Part shown: positions 41,761-52,589 of the stretch, piece after piece
Layout: every line of letters begins with the position of its first letter
How positions within the stretch are numbered: position 1 is the stretch's first letter
From: Anaerolineae bacterium
GTDB taxonomy: Bacteria; Chloroflexota; Anaerolineae; Promineifilales; Promineifilaceae
DNA: 64,000 nt
NCBI GenBank assembly: GCA_023382655.1
Contig: JAHDWK010000004.1
Span: 357,811-421,810, forward strand
Direction: 5' to 3'
Notes under the pieces: generated by a model
Told to the model about the DNA's origin: nothing
The model's database searches: none
What the model saw: the letters and a program-made list of their open reading frames with translations, nothing else
Translations under genes and position numbers: made by a program

Positions 41761-44700
41761 TTACGGTTTCAGAATCACAGGCAGGTAAATGGTGTAACCT
41801 GATGTGGGTGGCACAACGGCCGTCGTCGTCAGCGTCACCGATGCTTCCGCCGCAGCATCGGTCTGCGAAGTCACCGTCACGGTGGCCGTGTCCGTATCAT
41901 CATTAGCCGCACCAGCCGGAATGTCCACGAGCACCATAACCGAGCCGCTGACGCCAGCGCCTAAGGTGATACTGGTAACAGACGGGATTGTATCCCAGCC
42001 GTTGCCACTGACCGTCACGGCAAAGGTATCCTGTACGTTGCCGGTATTGGTAACCCAAACCGTGTACGTCACCGTTGTCCCCGCATCGCCCGACAGGTCG
42101 ACATCCTCAGCAGCCACTTCCACACCATATTCCGGGGAGGTGACGGCCGTCGTCGTCAAGTCGGTACTGTCTGAAACCGTACCATCGCCGGTAGACGTGG
42201 CGGTCACTGTGGCCGTATCCATGTCCCCATCACCGGCGTTAGCCGGAATATCCACGGCTACGGAGACGCTGGTGCTTTCGCCCGGATTGAGCGACACGGA
42301 ACTGACTGATGGGGTGCTGTCCCAGATATTGCCGGTGATGGCCAGGTCATAAGTGTCCGTTACATCGCCGGTATTGGTAATCCAGACGGTGTAATTTACC
42401 GTGCTGCCGGACGCGCCGGTGGCAGCGTCATCTGGTGAGAGGGAAACGCCATAGACAGCGCCGATTACGGCCGTCGTTGTCAGAGCAACACTGTCATTTG
42501 CACTCGGATCACCCTGTGAAGTGGCGGTCACTGTGACCATATCCGTATCCCCATCACCGGCCCCGCCGGGAATATCCACCCAGACAGATACGGAAGCACT
42601 TTGACCGGCATTGAGGGTGACAAAACTGTCCGACAGAGCGGTATTCCAGATATTGCCTGCGACTGTTAAGTCGAAGGTGTCAGCCACATTGCCGGTGTTT
42701 GTAATCCAGACAGTGTAAGTGACCGTGCTACCTGGTGCGCCAGAGAGCGCATCGGCTTCAGCTATTACTTCCACGCCATAGACCGACGTTGCTTCCACCT
42801 CCAGTGTAATCGGCACTTGCACCAGCGGTGTGCTTAAGTCATTGCTTTCCACACACAACGTCCCGGTGTACGTCCCTGCGCTCAGTCCGGTGCTGTCAAA
42901 GGTCACATCTACCGCCGCCGCGCCGCCAGGAACCGTTGTTCCGGCTGTTGGAGAAACGTCTAGCCAGGAAATGTCACTGGGGACATCGCAGGGGGCGGCT
43001 GGTGGCCCGGCTAAGGACATATCGTCATAGTAAACAGACGAGGCAGCATTAGCAAACAGGTCCACCGCGCCAATGTTCAAAGCGCCACCACCGCTGACCT
43101 CACCAGTCCAGGTGCCAGAATAGAGCAACTGATTGTTGTAGTAGAATGACTGTGTGTCAGCATCCAGGTCAATCTCTAACCGTATTTCCACCCACTGATC
43201 TTCTACCAATGGCAGTGTGCCACCAGTAGCGCCGTCATTTGTTACGGTATCGGTGGCAGCATTGAAATTGACTTGCACAGACCAGTTATTTGGCCCACCA
43301 TCAGCATAGGTGTTGAGCATAATGAAGTAGGTGAGGCCGGTCATTGAACTGGGGACATACTGCCAGGCGGTGTAAGTCCATTGGCCGCTCGTGGCGCCTG
43401 TGTATTCCTGCACCAGGTCAGCATTGCCTACGATGTCCACGGAGTTGGGAGCGCTGCGCGCCTGTGTGGCTGTGGTGAAAGCAGTGAAAGCGGGGTTGTT
43501 GTCCCAGCCTTTCCAGCCGCCCACGCCGTGCAGATCCTGCCCGGTGGGGTAAGAGTCAAAGTTGTCTGACCAACCACCACCACTCATACTGCTGAAACCG
43601 GCATCTTCGTCAATCGTCCAATCCAGGTTGGCCGTACCGGTGTTGCTGATAGTGAGAGTCTGGGTCGTCTGTACGTCAGGCGCCTGTGTCGCGGCCAAAC
43701 TATCTGGTTCTACCACAATGGTGGGATTGGTAGGCGTTAGCGTACACCAATCAAACAAGGCTTGCAGCGAAGCCTCCTGACCGGCAACCGGCAGCGTCTC
43801 TAGCCCAAACGCCCAGAAGCTGGTTTTGTAGACGGCCGTTTCATTCGTCACCCCACCTACATTGCTGTTGTCGCCCAGCATGGCTTGAATGCCGCCATTG
43901 CCCGGTGTGATCGGGTCGGTGAAATCGCTATAGGGGAAGGTCAGGGTGTATGGCCCCAGCCCACCAAAGACGTTTTGTCCGGTGACGCTGGTGTAGTTGC
44001 CATTGTCGTCGGTGACGTTGCTGACGCCCAGGTAGCCGGTCATGAAGCTGGTCAACCCTTTGTCATACCGGTAATCCTGGGAACTGATAAAGAAGCAGCC
44101 ACCGGCGTCCAGCCAACTGCTCAAGGCCGACTCACCAGCACTGCCAGGGCCGGCAAAACCACCAAACTCGTCGCCGGTGAACCAGATGACCAGTTCATAC
44201 GGAGTCAGGTCAATGGCCGAAGGTTCGTTGTCGGTGTTGGCCGTGTCCCAGATGTCATATTGCGCGCCCAGGTTATCCAGCGCGTCGGTGTAGTAAGCAC
44301 GCACATCGGGGCCGTTGTCATCGTCATCTACCAGCAAGATAGGCGGGATGGCACGGGTGGTAAAGCTAAAAGCGCTGGAATAGGCGCCATCGCCACATGG
44401 GTTACTGGCGCGCACACGCCAGTAGTAGGTGGTGACAGGGTCTAGCGATATAGCCGCCACATGGCTGGTACCGGCCACGGTGGCGTCGTAGACGATGTTG
44501 CTGAAACCGGCGTCATCGGCAATCTGTACCTGGTAGCTGCTACTGCTGCTCACGGCCGTCCACTCCAGCGTAGGCGACAGGTCAATATCCGTCGCGCCGT
44601 TGGGCGGCGTGGTCAACGTGGGAGCTGCCCCTGGTACACCGGCAAAGACGTTCAGGTCAACATCTACGGAATCGGTAATCACGCCATCATCACCGAGAAT

Positions 44701-46950
44701 GGTAATGACATAGCTACCGGCGGCCACTGAGCCGGTATTGGCAATGGTCAAGTCGGTGGTACTGGGCACAGAAGGCACCGGGTCGGGCGTGAAGGTGGCG
44801 GTAGCCGGCGCTGGATGCCCGGTGGCGCTCATATCAACTGGGGGGGTAAAGGCGGTACCAATGTCTACGGTGTACACGGCCGTGTCCCCCTGGCAAATAT
44901 CATGGGATGTGGGGTTAACGCCTAGCGTCAGGCAGGACTGCGGCATATCAAACGCCTCGGTACCGTCACTGCGACTGCCGCTGCTGCCCTGGTCGGCGCT
45001 AAAACCGAGGCCGCGTTTGGCAAAGGCGGCCCAGATGGTGCAGGCGTTCTGACCGCCGGTCAAGGCTACATCGGCAGCCAGGATGGCGTTACGGCCGTCC
45101 ACAAACCCAGGGCTGCACGGCGTCAGGTTGAATGCCTCTGTGACCAGGGCATGAGCCAGTTGGTTACCAGACCAGGTGCTAACCGGCGTGTTGGGCAGAT
45201 AGAGGTCTTCATTAAAACCATGTTCGGCTATCAAACCCCAGTTCATCTCCCACAACATCGTATTCCAGACAAACCCTACCCCATGCGGCACAGCCATACT
45301 GGGCAAATTGCCATAGGTGTAGGTGTTAACCGTCATATCGGTAGTATAAGGAGCCGGCCGAATACCAGGGCCGTTGGGCGGCTGATTCAAGGCATATGTA
45401 CCCACACCACGATTGGTGGTAGCGGTGTGCCCATTGCGCATGGTCATAATCACCGACTGCCAGTCACTCCAGCCTTCACCCATCTGCTCCTGATTGCCCA
45501 GGCAGCTGACATTGCTGGGGCCACCGACCATCCGGTTGGAGATGCCGTGCCCATACTCGTGGGCAATGATGCCATTGTCCAGATCACCGTCCAGGTCTGG
45601 GGTGGGCGCCGTCCAGACATACATTTGCATTCGGGGGTTACTGCCGTCAGGAGGCGTGGCGAAGTTAGCATTATTGGTGCCGCTACCATCCTGGGCTTCG
45701 GCTTGCACATAGTCGCTGCCCAGGCCACCGTTACCGTAGTTGTTTTCCTGGAAGTTACCATGCACTTCGTCAAACCCGTAGCGATAATTGACATCATGGA
45801 CCAGGTTGTTCCAGTGGAACAGGTTGGTCACAGCCGCCGGGCGGTAAGCGCTGGGTGGCTGGGTCAGGTCTAAGGGAAAGTCAAAGTCCAGGCCGGCGCC
45901 ACCATCCGGGCTGGAGCCAGGATCAGGCACGTTGTCAGCGTTGGTGTCGGTGTAGGCATGGGCGTTGTTACCCTGGGTGGTGGTGAACTCCTCCCCTACC
46001 GCCCCGTTGGTGTCATGCCAGCCAAAGGGAGAGCCGCCACCAGCATCGGCAGGAGTATTTTCCAGGGTACGGCCGTCGGCCGGCGGCAGCGGCGCGGTAT
46101 GGATTGGGCTTTCTACCGGCATGTGGTACACCCGGTAACTGCTGCCATCAGCCGCGGGCGTGGGGCCAAAGGGCACAGGTTGACTGCTGTTCGCCGGAGC
46201 AGCAGAGGCGACAACGCCGGTGAAATGGGCATCGCCATCGTGAGCGCCACCCACATGGGCATCAAAGTTCTCATTGACAACCCAGTCGTTCTTAGACAGG
46301 ATTTCACCCGTGTTGGCATCCACGCGCACATTCCACCAATGCAGGCTATCAAGCTGGTAAATGATCACATTCCAGGCGAGGCGGGGGGTCTTGCCTGAGG
46401 CGTCATAGACCAGTTTAGCCGGGATGGGGTCTTGGGAAATGCCACCATCGGAAAACAGCGTTTCTTGAGCGGAGCCATCGGCTTGCCGGATGATCTGCAA
46501 GGGGGCACGCAGGGTCAGGTCGAGATGATCGGCCGCCGCGTTCACTGCCTGTTCGGCCGCGATGGTGGCTGCTCCCTCGGAGACAGCAGCCGCCAGGTCA
46601 GGCACAAAACGATTGCCCACCGTCAGCACATCGCCGTTGGGCATGATGCTGATATTGATGAGACCATTAAAAACTTCAATGCCGCCTAACTGCTGCGCCA
46701 GATAGATGGTGGTCACGCCGCTAAGCCGGCTGACGGTGGTATCGCTCACTCTGGCTTCGGCCAGGTCGGCTGCTGTCAGTCCCAGAGTGGCCTTGTTTTG
46801 ATCCAGATGCGCCAGGGCAATAGCCAGTGCGTCGGCATTGCCGGTTGGTTCTGTGCGTTCGCTTTCTCGGGCCATCACGATGCTGGTAATGGCCAGGACA
46901 GCCATACATAAGACAGCCAGCACAAAACCGCTTTTTTTGATTGTATTCAT
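41761..46950 (-). CDS. Secreted M36-like (fungalysin) metalloprotease with Fn3, BACON and three Ig-like repeats, and a YLPVILKP tail
   Basis: Very large extracellular zinc protease, ~1729 residues. Signal helix ([21 protein letters not shown]), then an FTP-like pro-region ([21 protein letters not shown]..., [17 protein letters not shown]), the M36 catalytic domain with [10 protein letters not shown] (HExxH) and the third ligand in [10 protein letters not shown], a fibronectin-III domain ([16 protein letters not shown]), a lipase/GDSL-like or DUF domain near [17 protein letters not shown]-type domains ([15 protein letters not shown]), a LamG-like domain, and three NEW3-like repeats ([13 protein letters not shown]). 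It ends [15 protein letters not shown] 46950 has GGAG upstream (inside the longer reading from 46962). Tandem surface repeats and the tail are shared with the gene at 60744-63725. The pro-region suggests secretion as an inactive zymogen. Confidence 0.92.
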   Translation of the reverse strand: MNTIKKSGFVLAVLCMAVLAITSIVMARESERTEPTGNADALAIALAHLDQNKATLGLTAADLAEARVSDTTVSRLSGVTTIYLAQQLGGIEVFNGLINISIMPNGDVLTVGNRFVPDLAAAVSEGAATIAAEQAVNAAADHLDLTLRAPLQIIRQADGSAQETLFSDGGISQDPIPAKLVYDASGKTPRLAWNVIIYQLDSLHWWNVRVDANTGEILSKNDWVVNENFDAHVGGAHDGDAHFTGVVASAAPANSSQPVPFGPTPAADGSSYRVYHMPVESPIHTAPLPPADGRTLENTPADAGGGSPFGWHDTNGAVGEEFTTTQGNNAHAYTDTNADNVPDPGSSPDGGAGLDFDFPLDLTQPPSAYRPAAVTNLFHWNNLVHDVNYRYGFDEVHGNFQENNYGNGGLGSDYVQAEAQDGSGTNNANFATPPDGSNPRMQMYVWTAPTPDLDGDLDNGIIAHEYGHGISNRMVGGPSNVSCLGNQEQMGEGWSDWQSVIMTMRNGHTATTNRGVGTYALNQPPNGPGIRPAPYTTDMTVNTYTYGNLPSMAVPHGVGFVWNTMLWEMNWGLIAEHGFNEDLYLPNTPVSTWSGNQLAHALVTEAFNLTPCSPGFVDGRNAILAADVALTGGQNACTIWAAFAKRGLGFSADQGSSGSRSDGTEAFDMPQSCLTLGVNPTSHDICQGDTAVYTVDIGTAFTPPVDMSATGHPAPATATFTPDPVPSVPSTTDLTIANTGSVAAGSYVITILGDDGVITDSVDVDLNVFAGVPGAAPTLTTPPNGATDIDLSPTLEWTAVSSSSSYQVQIADDAGFSNIVYDATVAGTSHVAAISLDPVTTYYWRVRASNPCGDGAYSSAFSFTTRAIPPILLVDDDDNGPDVRAYYTDALDNLGAQYDIWDTANTDNEPSAIDLTPYELVIWFTGDEFGGFAGPGSAGESALSSWLDAGGCFFISSQDYRYDKGLTSFMTGYLGVSNVTDDNGNYTSVTGQNVFGGLGPYTLTFPYSDFTDPITPGNGGIQAMLGDNSNVGGVTNETAVYKTSFWAFGLETLPVAGQEASLQALFDWCTLTPTNPTIVVEPDSLAATQAPDVQTTQTLTISNTGTANLDWTIDEDAGFSSMSGGGWSDNFDSYPTGQDLHGVGGWKGWDNNPAFTAFTTATQARSAPNSVDIVGNADLVQEYTGATSGQWTYTAWQYVPSSMTGLTYFIMLNTYADGGPNNWSVQVNFNAATDTVTNDGATGGTLPLVEDQWVEIRLEIDLDADTQSFYYNNQLLYSGTWTGEVSGGGALNIGAVDLFANAASSVYYDDMSLAGPPAAPCDVPSDISWLDVSPTAGTTVPGGAAAVDVTFDSTGLSAGTYTGTLCVESNDLSTPLVQVPITLEVEATSVYGVEVIAEADALSGAPGSTVTYTVWITNTGNVADTFDLTVAGNIWNTALSDSFVTLNAGQSASVSVWVDIPGGAGDGDTDMVTVTATSQGDPSANDSVALTTTAVIGAVYGVSLSPDDAATGASGSTVNYTVWITNTGDVTDTYDLAITGNIWDSTPSVSSVSLNPGESTSVSVAVDIPANAGDGDMDTATVTATSTGDGTVSDSTDLTTTAVTSPEYGVEVAAEDVDLSGDAGTTVTYTVWVTNTGNVQDTFAVTVSGNGWDTIPSVTSITLGAGVSGSVMVLVDIPAGAANDDTDTATVTVTSQTDAAAEASVTLTTTAVVPPTSGYTIYLPVILKP

Positions 46951-47185
46951 TGTTTTCTCCATGCTTTGTTATGAATCGGGTAAAAAAACTGCTGTGAAAA
47001 AATAGGGGAATAGTTTGGGGTTATATCAATAGGCATGACCTCCATTTGGGGGGTTGTTAGCAGGTTGGGATACGTTGTCAGCCATCAGGTTAATGATACA
47101 GACCTGCCAGGAATGATGTAGGGGGAAAAAAGTACCTGTTGGGGAAAATGATTTATCGGGGATGGCCATGCTTATACCGTCCATA

Positions 47186-49108
47186 TCAGGTTGGCGCCAG
47201 CCAACAAGTCTGGTATGGCTCCAGGTGCAGGTCTTGCCAGGGATTGAGGAACTGCTCATCCAGGCGATTAATGAGCAGGCCGCCAAAACCGAGTTCTTGC
47301 AGCCGGGTACGGCCGATGGTTTGCGGTTGTTCGGTAAAGTTAGCCAGGATTAGTAAACGGCCGTAGGCACTCTCCCGCACCAGGCCCAACACCTGATCAT
47401 TATGCGTCCAGACGGGGGTCACGGCCGTGCGTGCGTGCAGCGCCAGCGTGCGTTTGCGGGCGGCCACAAGCTGGCATAGCCCTTGAAACAGCCGCCCCGT
47501 AATCGTCTGCCAGTTATGCCGCTCGGCTGTTTTCGCCCAATCCATATAAGGCCGGTGAATCCAACGACTGTCCGCCGCCAGGTCAGGGTCATCCACGTAT
47601 CCCCGATCATTTAGCAGGCCAATCTCATCCCCCATATAAATCAGCGGAATGCCGCCAAAGGCAAAAATAACGCTGTACAGCAGCAAAACCCGGCGGATCG
47701 CCAGTTCGGCCGCTCCCCAATTCTCTTTTTCAATGGCAATCTCCAGCCCGGCGAGCGAAGCACAAGCGCCATTGACGCGCCGGTCATTCGTCTTGGGATT
47801 AAATTGAAACGTAGTGCCCCGCGCAAAAGTCCCGGCAAACCGACCGGTGTAAAAATCACTCAGAAAAGCGCGATGGGCAAAACCTTCCAGCCCGACCCCG
47901 GCGGCATCCTCTTCGGTAATGGCCCAACCAATATCGTCGTGGCAGCGCACATACGTGACCCAGGCGGTGCGTGATGGGATACGGGGCATCTTTTGCAGGA
48001 TGTGGGTAGCTAAGACCACTTTGCGCTCGGCCAGGGCGCTCCACAATGTGACCATGAGGACGTTGTGGTAAGCAATTTCGCACTCTTTGTCGGTGGCTTC
48101 CCCCACCCCCAGATAAGGCACCAGTTGCGGCGGCGGCACGATGGCTTCCGCTTTGAGCAGCAAACCAGGGGCGGCAATGCGGCTGAGGGCGCGAAACGCT
48201 TGCAAGATGGCGTGGGCTTCCGGTTGATTTTCGCAGTCGGTGCCCAACCGCTTCCACATGAAGGCGACGGCATCCAGCCGCAGCAGTTCCACGCCGTGGT
48301 TGGCCAGATAGAGCATGATGTCTAGCATTTCGGCAAAAACGGCGGGGTTGGCGTAGTTCAAATCCCACTGGAATTCGTTGAAGGTCGTCCAGACCCACTG
48401 GTTGATCTGTTCATAATAGGTGAAGCTGCCGGTTTTGAATTCAGGGAAAATTTCGCGCACGGTTTTTTCGTATTCGTCCGGCAGGGTGCGGTCGGGGAAC
48501 ATGAGGTAGTACGCCTGGTAATCGGCATCGCCCTGCAAGGCGGCCTGCGCCCAGGCGTGTTCTTTGGCGGTATGGTTGCACACCAGGTCTATGCACAGGC
48601 TGATGCCGTTTTGGCGCAAATGGGCCGCCAGTTCGGCCAGATCGACCATTGTGCCCAGGCCATCGCGCACCTGACGGTAATCCATGACAGCGTAACCGCC
48701 ATCATTGGCGCCGGGGCGGGGTCTGAGCAGGGGCATGAGATGGAGGTAAGTAACGCCCAGTTCTTTGAGATAAGGAATTTTGGCCTGGACGCCGGACAGG
48801 TTTTGGGCAAATCGTTCGGTATAGGCCACGTAACCGACCATGTCGGGGCGTTGGAACCAGTCGGGTTGGTGGACGCGCTGAAGATCGAGATGACGCAGGT
48901 CAAACGGCCGTGCCGCATACGCTTTGGCCGCAATTCCCAGAAAGTGAACCAGCCAGCTCTCAAAGTCGGGGCGCGCACCGTAAAGCAGGCGCAACGGCCG
49001 TACTACATCCTCCCACCCCTGCTCCAGCCGCAACTGGAAAATCTCCTGCTCTAACGGTTCTAGCAATCGCAGGGGGCCTTGTTCTAAAGACTTAAGCACT
49101 TGATTCAA
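47186..49108 (-). CDS. Amylosucrase (GH13_4)
   Basis: Transfers glucose from sucrose to a growing alpha-1,4-glucan, releasing fructose. The N-terminal helical domain is followed by the TIM barrel. Catalytic residues by position: nucleophile Asp279 (LLRLDAVAFMWKRLGT), acid/base Glu321 (LLLKAEAIVPPPQLV) and the His-Asp pair at 390-391 (YVRCHDDIGWAI). GTDCENQPEAHAILQAFRAL is typical of amylosucrase. Length of 640 residues fits. It starts 12 bp after the stop of the histidine kinase gene, so the two form an operon. Fructose produced could be phosphorylated by the ROK kinase. Confidence 0.93.
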   Translation of the reverse strand: MNQVLKSLEQGPLRLLEPLEQEIFQLRLEQGWEDVVRPLRLLYGARPDFESWLVHFLGIAAKAYAARPFDLRHLDLQRVHQPDWFQRPDMVGYVAYTERFAQNLSGVQAKIPYLKELGVTYLHLMPLLRPRPGANDGGYAVMDYRQVRDGLGTMVDLAELAAHLRQNGISLCIDLVCNHTAKEHAWAQAALQGDADYQAYYLMFPDRTLPDEYEKTVREIFPEFKTGSFTYYEQINQWVWTTFNEFQWDLNYANPAVFAEMLDIMLYLANHGVELLRLDAVAFMWKRLGTDCENQPEAHAILQAFRALSRIAAPGLLLKAEAIVPPPQLVPYLGVGEATDKECEIAYHNVLMVTLWSALAERKVVLATHILQKMPRIPSRTAWVTYVRCHDDIGWAITEEDAAGVGLEGFAHRAFLSDFYTGRFAGTFARGTTFQFNPKTNDRRVNGACASLAGLEIAIEKENWGAAELAIRRVLLLYSVIFAFGGIPLIYMGDEIGLLNDRGYVDDPDLAADSRWIHRPYMDWAKTAERHNWQTITGRLFQGLCQLVAARKRTLALHARTAVTPVWTHNDQVLGLVRESAYGRLLILANFTEQPQTIGRTRLQELGFGGLLINRLDEQFLNPWQDLHLEPYQTCWLAPT

Positions 49109-49120
49109 TTTCTCAACCGT

Positions 49121-50365
49121 TCAAACATTGGCGCGCGGCAGGGCAATAAAAAATTCGCTACCCAACCCTTCTACACTTTCGGCCCAGATACGGCCGTCAT
49201 TCAATTCGACCAGTTCCTTGGCAATGGCCAGCCCCAACCCCATGCCCTCGTAGCTGCGGCGCAGCGCCGATTCCACCTGATAAAAACGGCGAAATACGCG
49301 GCTAAGCTGATTTTCAGGAATGCCCACGCCGGTATCTTGAATACGAAACCATACTTCTGAACCCTGCGGTTGCACCGCGATCAGGATATTGCCTCCTTGA
49401 GGAGTAAATTTCACGGCATTATCCAACAGGTTGCCCAACACCACTTCCACCATGGCCCGATCTACCAGAATCGGGATGGGGGTCGTGGGCAGTTTGACGT
49501 TGATGGTTTGTTGTTTGGCAACGGCCGTTTCGTCTGCCTGTGCCTGCATCTCCCGGACAATTTCGACAAAGTCTACTCGTTCCCGATGCACGGCCGTTTC
49601 CCCCGCATCCACATACCGCAAATTGAGCATATCCTGAATGAGCGTGCGCAGGTGTACGGCCGCACCCAACACGCTGTCCATTTGTGCGGCCATTTCCGGC
49701 CCTGCCTCATCCCGCAAAAAGGAGACATACCCTAAAATTACCGACAATGGTGTGCGTAGTTCGTGGGAAGCAATGGCAATAAAATTCGTCTTGAGTTCAT
49801 CCAGTTCCGCCAGTTCGCTGTTAGCCTTTTCCAGCTCTTCAATCAGGCGCGCTTTTTCCACAGCCACCCCGGCAATATCGGCCAACACTGTCAGCATTTC
49901 AAAATCCTCACGGGCAAAATGGGCCGCTCCCTGTTTGTTGATCGCTTCCAATACCCCCACCGGCTCCTTGTTAGCATTGCGCATGGGTACACCCAAAATG
50001 GATTTGGTCTGGAAATCAATCGCCTGGTCAATGTTTTTGTTCCAGCGCGGGTCTTGGGAAACATCCTGAATGTACATGGGCCGGTTGGCCTTGACAATGG
50101 CCCCGGCAATGCTGTTATCCAGCGACACGGGGATGTTGGCCATGTTGGCCGGGATGGGGTTTGACGAAGCCGTAAACAGTAATTGGCGGGTACGGGGATC
50201 AAGCAAGAAGATGGAGGCGGCTTCGGCTGTGGTCAATTCGGCCGCCTCTTTAATAATGGTAGAGAGCAGTTGTTCCAGATGGGTTTCGGAATTGAGAATA
50301 CGGCTGATCTCGACCATGCGTACCAGCCGCCGGTTGTCCAATTGGGGAAGAAAGCCTGTTGTCAT
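49121..50365 (-). CDS. Soluble GAF-domain sensor histidine kinase
   Basis: Cytosolic two-component sensor kinase. Residues ~25-175 form a GAF domain (TAEAASIFLLDPRTRQLLF and GVPMRNANKEPVGVLEAINK), then a helical coiled region, HisKA with phospho-accepting His201 in FIAIASHELRTPLSVILGY, and the HATPase domain (NLLDNAVKFTPQGG, DTGVGIPENQ, GMGLGLAIAKEL). There is no membrane segment or signal peptide, so it senses something inside the cell. ATG 50365 (MTTGFLPQLD) is chosen; the longer reading from 50494 continues through repeat-like sequence. No response regulator is next to it; it precedes amylosucrase. Confidence 0.94.
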   Translation of the reverse strand: MTTGFLPQLDNRRLVRMVEISRILNSETHLEQLLSTIIKEAAELTTAEAASIFLLDPRTRQLLFTASSNPIPANMANIPVSLDNSIAGAIVKANRPMYIQDVSQDPRWNKNIDQAIDFQTKSILGVPMRNANKEPVGVLEAINKQGAAHFAREDFEMLTVLADIAGVAVEKARLIEELEKANSELAELDELKTNFIAIASHELRTPLSVILGYVSFLRDEAGPEMAAQMDSVLGAAVHLRTLIQDMLNLRYVDAGETAVHRERVDFVEIVREMQAQADETAVAKQQTINVKLPTTPIPILVDRAMVEVVLGNLLDNAVKFTPQGGNILIAVQPQGSEVWFRIQDTGVGIPENQLSRVFRRFYQVESALRRSYEGMGLGLAIAKELVELNDGRIWAESVEGLGSEFFIALPRANV

Positions 50366-50463
50366 GGGTGTTGCCTCTGATACTGCTAGTGGGCAGAGTG
50401 GATACAATACTCTTGTATTGGTATGATACGGTATGCAGGCAGCTAAGACAAATTGATTTTGGT

Positions 50464-50510
50464 TGCAGGTGGCAAGTGGCAGGTGACTTGCCACCTGCCA
50501 CTTGCCACCT
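50464..50510. repeat. 7-bp inverted tandem repeat directly before hemW
   Basis: GGTGGCAAGTGGCAGGTG and CACCTGCCACTTGCCACC are perfectly complementary arms with a short ACTTGC spacer. The right arm ends one base before ATG 50511, leaving no ribosome site on the mRNA upstream, so the start is either leaderless-like or the hairpin controls it. Confidence 0.85.
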
Positions 50511-51677
50511 ATGAATTCCCTCAGCCTCTATCTCCACATCCCCTTTTGCCGCCATCGCTGCGCGTATTGCGATTTTAATACGTACACAAGTCTGGCCGAT
50601 TTGCAGACGGTGTATGCCGAATCGCTGGCAGCGGAAATTCGGCAGGTGGCGGCGCAAGAAGCGGGGAGCGAACGTCGCCCGGCACATACACTGTTTTTTG
50701 GCGGTGGCACACCGTCGTTGATGACAATGGGGCAATTGGAGACGATTTTAACGGCCGTCCGCACCCACTTTGCCCTCTCCGAAAATGCGGAAATTACGAT
50801 GGAAGCCAATCCGGGCACGGTAGATTTGGCATACCTGACGGCCGTACACAACCTGGGCGTCAACCGCATCAGCTTTGGCGTACAGAGTGCCATCCCCGGT
50901 GAACTGGCGCTGCTGGAACGGGAACATGATTTTGCGGCGGCGGTCACGGCCGTGCAACTGGCGCGGCAGGCGGGCATCACCAATTTGAACATGGACTTGA
51001 TTTACGGCGTGCCAGGGCAAACACTGGACTCTTGGGCCGAAAGCGTGCAGGCTGTCTTGTCTTTGCAGCCCGCCCACCTCAGCCTGTACTGTCTGACCAT
51101 TGAGCCGGGTACACCCATGAAACGGTGGCTGGAAAACGGCCGTATCCCCCCACCTGACCCCGATTTAGCCGCCGACCAATATGCCCTGGCCTGCGAACAA
51201 CTGGGCGCGCATGGTTACGATCATTATGAAATTTCCAATTGGGCCTTGCCCGGTTACGCCTGTGAACACAACCTGACCTACTGGCGCAATGGCGAGTATT
51301 TGGGATTAGGCGCGGGGGCGCACGGCCATGCGGGGGGCATCCGGTATGAGGTGGTAAAGCAGCCGCGTGTCTACATCCGCCGGATGGAGCAGCCGGAAGC
51401 GCCGGGCTATCCACTGTCTACGGCCGTGTCCGCCCACCACACCCTCGCCGGCCCGGAACAAATGACAGACACCATCATCACCCAATTACGCCTGCTCAAC
51501 GAGGGACTAGACCTGGCCGCCTTTGCCGAGAAATTTGGACAATCGCTCTTGGAGGTGTACGGCCGTACCGTGGAGCAGCTTGTCGAGTGGGAATTATTGG
51601 CAGTGGCGGACGGCCGTTTGCGCCTGACGCCCAAAGGCTGGTTCCTGAGCAACCAGGTTTTTTACCGATTTTTGTAA
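50511..51677 (+). CDS. hemW: Radical SAM heme chaperone HemW
   Basis: HemW, formerly confused with oxygen-independent coproporphyrinogen III oxidase, delivers heme to respiratory proteins. The radical SAM cluster Cys13, Cys17 and Cys20 appear in HIPFCRHRCAYCDF near the N-terminus, followed by FFGGGTPSLM, ANPGTVD, RISFGVQSA and SLYCLTIEPGTP. The C-terminal part has GLGAGAHGH and a winged-helix ending (GRLRLTPKGWFLSNQVFYRFL). It lacks the fourth cluster Cys arrangement (CxxxCxxCxC) of true HemN, as HemW does. ATG 50511 abuts a hairpin repeat. Confidence 0.93.
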   Translation: MNSLSLYLHIPFCRHRCAYCDFNTYTSLADLQTVYAESLAAEIRQVAAQEAGSERRPAHTLFFGGGTPSLMTMGQLETILTAVRTHFALSENAEITMEANPGTVDLAYLTAVHNLGVNRISFGVQSAIPGELALLEREHDFAAAVTAVQLARQAGITNLNMDLIYGVPGQTLDSWAESVQAVLSLQPAHLSLYCLTIEPGTPMKRWLENGRIPPPDPDLAADQYALACEQLGAHGYDHYEISNWALPGYACEHNLTYWRNGEYLGLGAGAHGHAGGIRYEVVKQPRVYIRRMEQPEAPGYPLSTAVSAHHTLAGPEQMTDTIITQLRLLNEGLDLAAFAEKFGQSLLEVYGRTVEQLVEWELLAVADGRLRLTPKGWFLSNQVFYRFL

Positions 51678-51752
51678 ACTGTCATTCGTCATTAGTCACT
51701 GGTTATTGGTCATTGGCAAAGGACGAGCGACAAAGGACTAATGACAAAGGAC
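51678..51752. repeat. 7-bp tandem repeat between hemW and mobA
   Basis: GTCATTC/GTCATTA/GTCACTG-type units are followed by complementary AAAGGAC/CAAAGGA/AATGACA units, together making a loose hairpin before mobA. Confidence 0.8.
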
Positions 51753-51760
51753 AAAAACAG

Positions 51761-52345
51761 ATGTCAAAAGTAACCGTAGCCATTCAAGCAGGGGGGAAGA
51801 GCAGCCGGATGGGGGTGGATAAGTCATTTGTGTTGTTTAACGGCCGTCCGCTGATTGAAATTGTGCGCGATACGGTTGCCGGTTTGGGGGACGAACTCAT
51901 TTTGATCACCAACAAACCAGAAGCATATGCCCACTTAGGGCTATCCATGTTTGGCGATCTGTATCCGGAACAGGGGCCATTGGGGGGCATTTACACGGCC
52001 GTGCACCACGCCCAACACCCGCACACCCTCATCGTCGCCTGCGATATGCCCTGGCTGAACCGCTACCTGCTGGCCTATATGCTCACCCTGCGCGAGACGG
52101 CCGACGTGATCGTGCCCCGCTGGGAAAAATACCCCGAACCCCTACACGCCATTTACCACAAAAACTGCCTCGGCCCCATCGAAGAAAAACTCAACGCCCA
52201 AATGTTGAAAATTACCAGTTTCTACGGCCGTGTCACCGTCCGTTTTGTGGAGCGCGAAGAAATAGAACGGTTTGACCCTGACGGCCGTTCTTTCGCCAAC
52301 ATCAACACCCCACAAGAGTTGGCCCAGGCTGACCGCAATACATAA
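51761..52345 (+). CDS. mobA: Molybdenum cofactor guanylyltransferase MobA-like
   Basis: Cytosolic GMP-transferring enzyme for molybdopterin guanine dinucleotide. The N-terminal nucleotide motif VAIQAGGKSSRMGVDKSFVLF (two Gly plus RMG and K) is the NTP-transferase/MobA signature. DLYPEQGPLGGIYTAV, VACDMPWLNRYLL and RSFANINTPQELA follow at the expected places. Length of 194 residues is normal. The ATG at 51761 is chosen, as sequence before it is repeat-derived. It may form an operon with hemW, separated by an 83-bp repeat gap. Other molybdopterin genes are not in the window. Confidence 0.92.
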   Translation: MSKVTVAIQAGGKSSRMGVDKSFVLFNGRPLIEIVRDTVAGLGDELILITNKPEAYAHLGLSMFGDLYPEQGPLGGIYTAVHHAQHPHTLIVACDMPWLNRYLLAYMLTLRETADVIVPRWEKYPEPLHAIYHKNCLGPIEEKLNAQMLKITSFYGRVTVRFVEREEIERFDPDGRSFANINTPQELAQADRNT

Positions 52346-52589
52346 TGCACCCGCCAAAACTCGGCCACGCATCTGGCTGAGACCCTCATGATCTTGATTT
52401 CAACACCAGTACCACAGTTGCCGATAGTTACGGCTATGATGTATCCTACGTGCAACCAAGTGGTTTGTGTGGCCTTAGTCTACGGTGGAAATCTGAAACG
52501 CCAGTTTTGGAGTGAAACCTTAAAGAATCTTCAGACCCAAGCGTTTGAATTTTCAAGATAAGAGTTTTTTAGCAAAAAGGAGAAAAAAG
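52346..52589. other. Intergenic gap upstream of the nucleotidase gene
   Basis: No gene recognised. An open stretch of 44 codons (52381-52512, stop at 52513) reads protein-like (TSTTVADSYGYDVSYVQ) but has no start, so it may be a broken gene remnant. AAGGAG at 52578-52583 is the ribosome site for the next gene. Confidence 0.4.

Noticed and set aside
52381..52515. Open stretch before the nucleotidase gene
   Set aside because: It lacks a start codon and recognisable motif; listed only as a possible remnant in the gap entry.
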